Assembly (NCBI GenBank): GCA_902493985.1
Contig: CABURR010000026.1
Span: 1 to 28,745 of the forward strand
Length of the DNA stretch: 28,745 nt
Source: an uncultured Collinsella sp.
Lineage (GTDB): Bacteria > Actinomycetota > Coriobacteriia > Coriobacteriales > Coriobacteriaceae
Direction: 5' to 3'
A program made the position numbers and the translations under genes. The notes under the pieces were generated by a model. That model was not told the DNA's origin. It ran no database searches and was given only the letters and a program-made list of their open reading frames with translations. Positions 23,507-28,745 of this stretch are shown here, piece after piece; position 1 is the first letter of the stretch, and every line of letters starts with the position of its first letter.

Positions 23507-23592
23507 GGGACTCCTTTTGTTACGGAACGGTTTCGCAAAAAGGATTCTGCTCCCAGATGTGGATGTAGTAAAGCGAATGTATCTTCAGTATG

Positions 23593-23615
23593 ATTAAGAA
23601 ATGCTAATGTTGACA
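23593..23615. promoter_or_regulatory. LysR-type operator and -35 in the divergent region
   Basis: ATTAAGAAATGCTAAT (23593-23608) has ATTA/TAAT arms and fits the T-N11-A pattern of LysR sites. A TTGACA (23610-23615) follows at once on the plus strand, with only a weak -10 (GTTTTA, 23635-23640). The site is suitably placed to control both the LysR gene and the divergent exporter. Confidence 0.4.
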
Positions 23616-23664
23616 GAAAAAGCCCTGGCAAAACGTTTTACGGCAACATCGATGGGGAGGCACG

Positions 23665-24531
23665 ATGGCATCGCGGTATCAGATTGTATGTATGGTGGTC
23701 GATTGCGGCAGTCTGAAACGTGCGGCGGACGAGCTGGGCTATACGCAAAGTGCGGTGAGCCAGGCCGTCAAGGCGCTCGAGCGCGAGCTGGGTACCACGC
23801 TTATCGAGCGCGGTAAGCAGGGTGTGTCGCTTACGCGCGATGGCAAGCAGTATCTGCCGTATCTGCGACAGATCGTAACTGCCGAGGCCGAGCTTGAGGG
23901 CAAACGTCAGGAGTTGCTGGGACTCTCCTCGACTGATATTCGTATCGCGACGTTTACCAACGTGAGTCGTACCGTGCTGCCGCGTGTGATCCGCGACTTT
24001 GGTGCGCTGCACCCGGGCGTACGCTTTACCCTCAAGCAGGGCGATTACACGCGCAACGCTCAATGGGTGCACGATGGCGTGGTTGACTTTTGCTTTACGG
24101 CGCGCGGGTTTACCGCTGGGCTCGAGAAGCGCGTGGTCTATCACGACGAGTTGGTGGCATTGTTGCCGACCGCGCATCCGCTGACGGCAAAGGAAAAGGT
24201 GACACTTGCCGACCTAGCGTCCGAGCCGTTTGTGCTGCTGGATGAGGGCGAACAGAGCCTGGTGCTCGATGCATTCGCGGCGTATGGCCTGTCGCCGCAC
24301 GTGACGAGTGAGGTGACCGACGACTACACCATCATGGCGATGGTGGAGGAGGGCCTGGGCGTGAGCATGCTCTACCGTCGTACTGTAGAGGGCATGCAAG
24401 CCGATATTCATGTGCGGCCCATCGTGCATGCCCCCTCGCGTGACGTGGTGGCCGCCTGGCGCAGCTGGGACACCATGCCCATCGCCACGAGGCGCTTTAT
24501 CGACTATATGAGCTCGCATATTGTCAATTAA
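23665..24531 (+). CDS. LysR-family transcriptional regulator
   Basis: The 288-residue protein has an N-terminal winged helix at about 1-60 (IVCMVVDCGSLKRAADELGYTQSAVSQAVKALERELGTTLIER). A linker helix follows, then a two-lobed periplasmic-binding-like effector domain from about residue 90 (DIRIATFTNVSRTVLPRVIRDF, YHDELVALLPTAHPL, MVEEGLGVSMLYRR). GGGGAGG precedes the ATG. It is divergent from the EamA exporter, its probable target, and convergent with the MATE gene, the stops being 27 bases apart. The effector is unknown. Confidence 0.92.
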   Translation: MASRYQIVCMVVDCGSLKRAADELGYTQSAVSQAVKALERELGTTLIERGKQGVSLTRDGKQYLPYLRQIVTAEAELEGKRQELLGLSSTDIRIATFTNVSRTVLPRVIRDFGALHPGVRFTLKQGDYTRNAQWVHDGVVDFCFTARGFTAGLEKRVVYHDELVALLPTAHPLTAKEKVTLADLASEPFVLLDEGEQSLVLDAFAAYGLSPHVTSEVTDDYTIMAMVEEGLGVSMLYRRTVEGMQADIHVRPIVHAPSRDVVAAWRSWDTMPIATRRFIDYMSSHIVN

Positions 24532-24558
24532 TGACTGGCGTGGCGTTGAGTGCGGTGT

Positions 24559-25941
24559 TTAGCGGGCTGTCGCTTTGGCTTGGGTGGCGCGATAGGTGCG
24601 TGCCGGGTGGCAAAGTAGTACCGCCACGACCATAAAGAACGCCGTGGTGCCCAGGCTGATGGGGTAGACCATCATGATGTTCGCAAAGGTGCGGAAGTGC
24701 GGGAACACACAGAACACCCAATAGAAGCGGATGCCGCAGACGCAGATCATGGTGATGAGGGCGGGCGTGAGCGAGATACCAAAGCCGCGCAGGTAGCCTG
24801 ACATGTTTTCGTAGAACATGCTAAAGGCGTACGCCGGAAAGATTGAGCACACGCGGATATAGCCGATCGAGACGATGTTGGGATCGCTGTTAAAGAGCGA
24901 CAAGATCTCGCGCCCTAGGCCGACAATAACGATGATCGTGGTGAGTGCAACGATACCGCCTTCGACCAGGCAGACCTTGAGCGTCTTGGTGCAGCGGTCG
25001 ATCTGGCGGGCGCCGTGATTTTGTCCTACAAAGGTGGTGCAAGCCTGGCTAAAGCTGTTGAGCAGGTTGTAGCACACGTACTCCAGGCTCATGGCGGCGC
25101 TCGAAGCCGCCATGACCTCGGTGCCCAGGCTGTTGATGGCAGACTGGATGATGATGTTGGCGACGGCAAAGACGGCGCTTTGGATGCCGGCGGGCAGGCC
25201 GATCTTGACGATGCGCTTGAGGGCGACGGGGTCGATAGCCAGGTCGCGTAGGGTGACGCGGACGACGGAGTCGGTCTTGAGCAGGCGGATGAAGAGCGTA
25301 GCGGCGCTGACGGTGTAGGCGATGGCGGTGGCGATGGCGACGCCCGCGACGCCCCAGTGGAGTACGGGGACAAAGATGAGGTCTAGGCCAATGTTGAGGA
25401 CGGTGGACACGGCAAGCGCCTGCAGCGGCATGCGGGTGATGCCGACGGAGCGGAAGATCGCGGCCTCAAAGTTGTAGAGCAAGATCGAGGGCAGGCTGAG
25501 CAAAAAGACGCGCAGGTAGAGCGAAGCGAGCGGCATGGTTTCGGCGGGAACGTTGAGCGCGGCGAGCATGGGCTCGGCAAAGATCTCGCCCAGAGCGATG
25601 ACGACAAAGCCCACGAGCGCCATTAAAATCGAGGTATGGACGGCGCGTTTGACCATGTTCTGATCGTTGCGGCCGATAGCGTTGGCGATGACCACGTTGG
25701 AGCCAAGCGACATGCCGATAAACAGGTTGAGCATAAGACTGGTAAGCGGAACATTGGAGCCGACCGCCGCCATGGCGAGGGTTCCCTGGTCGCCCGAGAA
25801 GTTACCGATAATGACCGTGGCGATGAGGTTCGACAGCTGCTCCAAGATGCTCGTGGCGGCCACGGGGAAGGCGAACAGGGGAATATTGCGCCACAGCGAT
25901 CCGGTGGTCATGTCAATATGCTTAGATACGGTATCAGCCAT
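24559..25941 (-). CDS. MATE-family efflux transporter
   Basis: The 460-residue protein has the twelve-helix, two-bundle layout of MATE transporters, which expel drugs or metabolites in exchange for Na+ or H+. It begins MADTVSKHIDMTTGSLWRNIPLFAFPVAATSILEQL, with VIIGNF and GSNVPLTSLMLNLFIGMSLGSNVVIANAIGRND in the first bundle. The second bundle opens with PAGIQSAVFAVANIIIQSAINSLG and FSQACTTFVGQNHGARQ, as in the NorM/DinF-like branch common in gut anaerobes. The ribosome-binding site is weak (GAGATTGAGAG). The only thing between it and the divergent RlmA gene is a family-A palindrome. Confidence 0.93.
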   Translation of the reverse strand: MADTVSKHIDMTTGSLWRNIPLFAFPVAATSILEQLSNLIATVIIGNFSGDQGTLAMAAVGSNVPLTSLMLNLFIGMSLGSNVVIANAIGRNDQNMVKRAVHTSILMALVGFVVIALGEIFAEPMLAALNVPAETMPLASLYLRVFLLSLPSILLYNFEAAIFRSVGITRMPLQALAVSTVLNIGLDLIFVPVLHWGVAGVAIATAIAYTVSAATLFIRLLKTDSVVRVTLRDLAIDPVALKRIVKIGLPAGIQSAVFAVANIIIQSAINSLGTEVMAASSAAMSLEYVCYNLLNSFSQACTTFVGQNHGARQIDRCTKTLKVCLVEGGIVALTTIIVIVGLGREILSLFNSDPNIVSIGYIRVCSIFPAYAFSMFYENMSGYLRGFGISLTPALITMICVCGIRFYWVFCVFPHFRTFANIMMVYPISLGTTAFFMVVAVLLCHPARTYRATQAKATAR

Positions 25942-26003
25942 ACGCTCTCAATCTCTAACGTGCTATATCGTGCTTATTTGCGCAGACGATGATACTCCTA
26001 ATC

Positions 26004-26063
26004 GACTAGTCGTTGGGGGCGTTCTTAAACGACTAGTCATTCAAGAACGTCCCCAATGACTAG
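26004..26063. repeat. Palindromic repeat family A, best-preserved copy
   Basis: The 22-base arms CTAGTCGTTGGGGGCGTTCTTA (in two parts, CTAGTCGTTGG and GGGCGTTCTTA) and CAAGAACGTCCCC with AATGACTAG pair with about three mismatches around AACGACTAGTCATT. The repeat lies between the divergent MATE and rlmA genes and therefore separates or overlaps their promoters. Confidence 0.75.
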
Positions 26064-26119
26064 GCGGGGAAGGCGTGCGACAATAGTGGGCGTTGTGTTG
26101 TTCGCGCTAAGGAGTTGCC

Positions 26120-26935
26120 ATGTTGTTGTGTCCCGTTTGCCATGAGCCGTTGGTGGACAATGAGCGTGGGGCCGCATGCGCGGGCGGACACCGGTTTGAC
26201 CGTGCGCGCGAGGGCTATCTATATCTGCTGTGCTCGTCCAAGAGCGGCGACTCCATGGGTGATCCCAAGTCGCAGGCGCGCAGCCGTCGCGACTTTCTGA
26301 ACCGCGGTTACTATGCGCCGTTGCGCGATGCGATGGTAGAGCTGGTGCGCAAGCAGGTGTCTGGGCGTGCTGCGTCTACGAACGGCCCCATGACGTTGCT
26401 CGATATTTGCTGCGGCGAGGGTTACTACACCAGCGCCATGGGCGCGGTGCCGGGCGTGGACGCTTATGGCTTTGACCTGGGCAAAGAAATGGTACGTCTG
26501 GCCGCCAAGCGCGGCGATGCGACCTATTTCGTGGCCAACATGAAGGATATCCCCGTGGCCGATGGCGCCTTCGATATGGTGACCGAACTCTTTGCTCCCT
26601 TTAACGAGCGCGAATTTGCCCGCGTGCTGGCGCCCGAGGGCTCGCTCTACACCGTGGTGCCGGGCGCCCGTCATCTCTTTGGGCTCAAGGAGGTGCTCTA
26701 CGACACGCCGTACCTTAACGATGAGAAGCTGCCGAAGACCACCGAGCTCGAGTTAGTCGGAACGCAGCGGGTATCTGCGAATATTACGCTCCAGACCCAG
26801 GCCGACATCGAGGCGGTGTTCCAGATGACGCCGTACTACTACCGCACGCGACCCGCCGACAAAGAGCGTCTGGCAAATTTGGATACCCTTCAAACCGACA
26901 TCGACTTCATCATCGCCGAGTACCGCCACAGCTAA
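26120..26935 (+). CDS. RlmA-like 23S rRNA (guanine-N1)-methyltransferase
   Basis: The 271-residue cytosolic enzyme is expected to methylate a guanine in helix 35 of 23S rRNA (G745 or G748) with S-adenosylmethionine. The N-terminal zinc finger is complete: CPVC, Cys20 and His24 in CAGGHRFDRAREGYLYLL. DPKSQARSRRDFLNRGYYAPLRDAM is the conserved linker. The methyltransferase motifs are LLDICCGEGYYTSAM, FDLGKEMVRLAAKRG and FVANMKDIPVADGAFDMV. GGAG precedes the ATG at 26120. The G748 (RlmAII) form confers tylosin resistance in producers; sequence alone does not settle which form this is. Confidence 0.9.
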   Translation: MLLCPVCHEPLVDNERGAACAGGHRFDRAREGYLYLLCSSKSGDSMGDPKSQARSRRDFLNRGYYAPLRDAMVELVRKQVSGRAASTNGPMTLLDICCGEGYYTSAMGAVPGVDAYGFDLGKEMVRLAAKRGDATYFVANMKDIPVADGAFDMVTELFAPFNEREFARVLAPEGSLYTVVPGARHLFGLKEVLYDTPYLNDEKLPKTTELELVGTQRVSANITLQTQADIEAVFQMTPYYYRTRPADKERLANLDTLQTDIDFIIAEYRHS

Positions 26936-26936
26936 C

Positions 26937-26973
26937 AACCTGCCAAAAAGGGACAGGTTTATTTTGGCAGGTT
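26937..26973. repeat. GGGAC palindrome (family D) directly after rlmA
   Basis: AACCTGCCAAAA (26937-26948) pairs perfectly with TTTTGGCAGGTT (26962-26973) around AGGGACAGGTTTA. It starts one base after the rlmA stop codon. Like the other palindromes it carries a GGGAC core in the loop or arms. It may add to termination of rlmA. Confidence 0.65.
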
Positions 26974-26990
26974 TTATCTGGGCAAACGTA

Positions 26991-27027
26991 AAGGGCCGAC
27001 CGCGGAGATGCGCGATCGGCCCTTTTT
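26991..27027 (+). terminator. Rho-independent terminator between convergent genes
   Basis: AAGGGCCGACCGCG (26991-27004) pairs with CGCGATCGGCCCTT (27011-27024) with one mismatch, followed by TTT (five T in all). It terminates rlmA and may also act, more weakly, on the opposing small membrane protein gene. Confidence 0.85.
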
Positions 27028-27063
27028 AGTTGCTTGGCTGCAGAGGTTATGAGAAGCGAGCGC

Positions 27064-27465
27064 TTATAGGCGGTCCTTGTTCTCGGCCTTAACGGCGTGT
27101 GCCTGCTGAACAAAGAACAGGTCGTACACCACGATGACAAAGGCGCCAAAGTTGATGGCGTCGCCGCCAAACGCGGGAAGCGTGAGCACCGCTTGGGCAA
27201 GCGTGGCGACCGAGGCAACAATACCGAGCTTAAACGCGCCGTCCACCTGCGAAGGCTTGTTGGCGCCCTTGATACCGGCGACGCCTGCGGCAAGGTCGAC
27301 GAGACCCTTGGCGATAAGCACGACCGCTGCGAGCGTGGCGTACGAACCGTACGTGGAATCGAGACCGCCCGTGGCGATACCGACGCCGGCGGTGACGAGG
27401 CTGGCGATGCCCAAAACAAAGTAGATGAGAGCAAGGATTTTGAGAGTCTTGCGAGTGAAGCTCAT
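27064..27465 (-). CDS. Small four-helix membrane protein of unknown function
   Basis: The 133-residue protein starts at 27465, where AAAGGA lies upstream; a longer frame from 27534 lacks a site. Hydrophobic helices lie at about 8-32, 41-63, 78-97 and 104-122. The ends are polar (MSFTRKTLK and AHAVKAENKDRL). Small residues (Gly, Ala) are frequent in the helices, suggesting tight packing. I do not recognise a characterised family. It stands alone, convergent with rlmA and divergent from the 47-residue peptide gene. Confidence 0.8.
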   Translation of the reverse strand: MSFTRKTLKILALIYFVLGIASLVTAGVGIATGGLDSTYGSYATLAAVVLIAKGLVDLAAGVAGIKGANKPSQVDGAFKLGIVASVATLAQAVLTLPAFGGDAINFGAFVIVVYDLFFVQQAHAVKAENKDRL

Positions 27466-27697
27466 GGCTGGTCCTTTCGATACGAGTACGCCAACTTGGC
27501 GCACCCAATGTACTGCACATATGGTGAAGCACATTGTAGTTCAACGCGGCGATGCATGCGTTTGAAAGCGCATTGAGCCCGCGCAGCCAAACCCAACCTT
27601 TCAAAAAGGAAAGCTGGGCGTAAGTCAAATCGATGGCAGCGTATGCGCGGCGCTGCGATGATGGGTCCATGGTAAGAGCTGGACCGAAGGAGGAGCC

Positions 27698-27841
27698 ATG
27701 ATGTACGGAGCAGGGCAAGTGCATGAGCCGCGGTCGTTGGGAAGGCGCATGGGTGATTCTGTGATCGCTGCCGTGTGCACGGGATTGATGGCGGTGCTTT
27801 GCATTGGGATGCTGTGGGCCATGTCGCATGTGGGACAATAG
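27698..27841 (+). CDS. 47-residue single-helix membrane peptide
   Basis: The ATG at 27698 has an excellent site, AAGGAGGAG, a few bases upstream. The product begins MMYGAGQVHEPRSLGRRMGD, a basic, polar head. One membrane helix follows (VIAAVCTGLMAVLCIGMLWAM), with the short tail SHVGQ. Positive charge before the helix predicts the N-terminus inside the cell. The strong ribosome-binding site and clean hydrophobic block make this a likely real gene although short. Function unknown. RsmJ-like starts 63 bases downstream on the same strand. Confidence 0.65.
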   Translation: MMYGAGQVHEPRSLGRRMGDSVIAAVCTGLMAVLCIGMLWAMSHVGQ

Positions 27842-27904
27842 CGGACGGTTGGGTGCCGACATAAACGGCGCTCACGTATTCGTTTTGCTTGTTAAGGAGT
27901 ACCC

Positions 27905-28609
27905 ATGGGCGTCGTCGATCCCTTTTCTGTTGCTCGGGCCGCGGGGCTTGAGCTGATCGGGAAGCCCGAGGGCCTCACGCTCACCGACGGCGCGATGGAG
28001 CTGCGTGCCGATTTTACCCGCATGCTTCCGCGGCTCAAGCAGGGCCGTCTGCAGCAAGAGCTGCTGGTAAAGGCTGCGCGCGCAAAAGGCATCGAGAGCC
28101 CATGGGCGATTGACGCCACGGCAGGCTTTGGCGAGGATTCGCTGTTGCTGGCGGCCGCGGGTTTTACCGTCGATCTGTATGAGCAGGATTGCGTAATCGC
28201 GGCGCTCCTCAAGGATGCCCTGGATCGCGCGGCAGATGATCCGGCTCTTGCGACAGCCGTGGCCCGCATGCGCTTACATGCGGGCGAGGACAGCATTGCC
28301 GGCCTTCGCCATACAGCTGAGCTGATCGAGCAGGGTGAGCTCACCGCTCCCGACGTGGTATATCTGGACCCCATGTTTCCCGGGCGCACCAAGAGCGCGG
28401 CGGTGAAAAAGAAGTTCCAACTCTTGCATCATCTGGAACAGCCGTGCGCCGATGAGGAGACGCTGGTCGAAGCCGCGCTTGCGGTGCACCCGCGCAAGGT
28501 CGTTATCAAGCGGCCGGTGAAGGGGCCACTGCTTGCCGGCGTTAAGCCGAGCTATCAGCTTGCGGGCAAGGCCGTTCGTTACGATGTGTTGGTGCCGCCG
28601 CGTCCATAG
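27905..28609 (+). CDS. rsmJ: RsmJ-like 16S rRNA (guanine-N2)-methyltransferase
   Basis: The 234-residue, S-adenosylmethionine-dependent enzyme resembles RsmJ (YhiQ), which makes m2G1516 in 16S rRNA in E. coli. The N-terminal segment LTDGAMELRADFTRMLPRLKQGRLQQELLVKAA, then AIDATAGFGEDSLLLAAAGFTVDLYEQD, YLDPMFPGRTKSAAVKKKFQLLHHL, and VVIKRPVKGPLLAGVKPSYQLAGKAVRYDV are in family order with the DPMFP catalytic loop. AAGGAG precedes the ATG. Length fits (about 235-250). It may be co-transcribed with the small peptide gene before it. Confidence 0.9.
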   Translation: MGVVDPFSVARAAGLELIGKPEGLTLTDGAMELRADFTRMLPRLKQGRLQQELLVKAARAKGIESPWAIDATAGFGEDSLLLAAAGFTVDLYEQDCVIAALLKDALDRAADDPALATAVARMRLHAGEDSIAGLRHTAELIEQGELTAPDVVYLDPMFPGRTKSAAVKKKFQLLHHLEQPCADEETLVEAALAVHPRKVVIKRPVKGPLLAGVKPSYQLAGKAVRYDVLVPPRP

Positions 28610-28646
28610 CCCGTGCGCAATGGCCGGCATTGCGCCAATGGAGAGC

Positions 28647-28745
28647 CTATTTCCAAGGGTGCGACGTCAGGTGCCAGCCGCCGCAGTATTCGCATTTGTA
28701 GCAGGCTAGGCCGCGCCGCCCGCGGTTTTCGCAGTCGGCCATAAC
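28647..28745 (-). CDS. C-terminal part of a zinc-ribbon protein, cut by the window edge
   Basis: Minus-strand translation ends ACYKCEYCGGWHLTSHPWK before TAG at 28647-28649. The C-x2-C in CYKCEYC, with WHLTS after it, resembles the small zinc-knuckle tail of some actinobacterial hypothetical proteins. A methionine at 28742 could be the start of a very short protein, or the gene may continue past the window. It is convergent with rsmJ, the two stop codons being 37 bases apart. Confidence 0.5.
   Translation of the reverse strand, partial: VMADCENRGRRGLACYKCEYCGGWHLTSHPWK

Overview
The window looks like a chromosomal segment of a high-GC, gut-type actinobacterium, most likely Collinsella or a close relative in the Coriobacteriia. 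This rests on overall gene style, GC-rich codon use with dense spurious antisense frames, the gene complement, and intergenic palindromes with a GGGAC core that I associate with this group. It is an inference from recognition, not from a database search. I recognise no rRNA, tRNA, CRISPR array, phage module or complete transposase.

Layout. 1-345: no gene; a strong hairpin and a small GGGAC palindrome lead into a tRNA-dihydrouridine synthase (346-1299). 1300-2510: a small, AT-richer accessory islet bounded by two related copies of a composite palindromic repeat. It holds one intact ribbon-helix-helix (antitoxin-like) gene with its own promoter and operator-like palindrome, a remnant of a DUF1016/YhcG-type nuclease, and a 228-bp element with perfect 29-bp inverted ends. 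Each inverted end contains a ribosome-binding site and the start of a tiny hydrophobic peptide. 2551-5880: glutaredoxin, an XRE/zinc-ribbon/TipAS-like regulator, TrmO and a MalY/PatB-type C-S lyase. 6025-12480: two hybrid sensor-kinase systems facing each other. One has a separate lipoprotein solute-binding gene translationally coupled to the kinase; in the other, two solute-binding domains are fused to the kinase in an EvgS-like design. A small flavin-binding oxidoreductase lies between them.

12695-16090: one-pore K+ channel, LOG-family protein, ClC-type (YfeO-like) channel and an EamA exporter. 16362-18342: a GntR(YtrA)-ABC ATPase-permease operon under a well-defined palindrome. 18558-21739: release factor 3, then a VUT-type queuosine-precursor transporter with a structured leader and a coupled SDR oxidoreductase. 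21790-25941: uracil-DNA glycosylase, a second EamA exporter with a divergent LysR regulator, and a MATE pump. 26120-28745: RlmA-like rRNA methyltransferase, a small four-helix membrane protein, a 47-residue membrane peptide, RsmJ-like methyltransferase, and the C-terminal end of a zinc-ribbon protein running off the window.

Most of the window is ordinary housekeeping and transport. Several genes share an RNA-modification or translation theme (dihydrouridine synthase, TrmO, queuosine precursor uptake, RlmA, RsmJ, RF3) but are not one operon. The parts most worth following up are the 1300-2510 islet, the structured leader before the VUT gene, the intergenic palindrome families, and the pair of solute-binding sensor kinases with no DNA-binding output in view.
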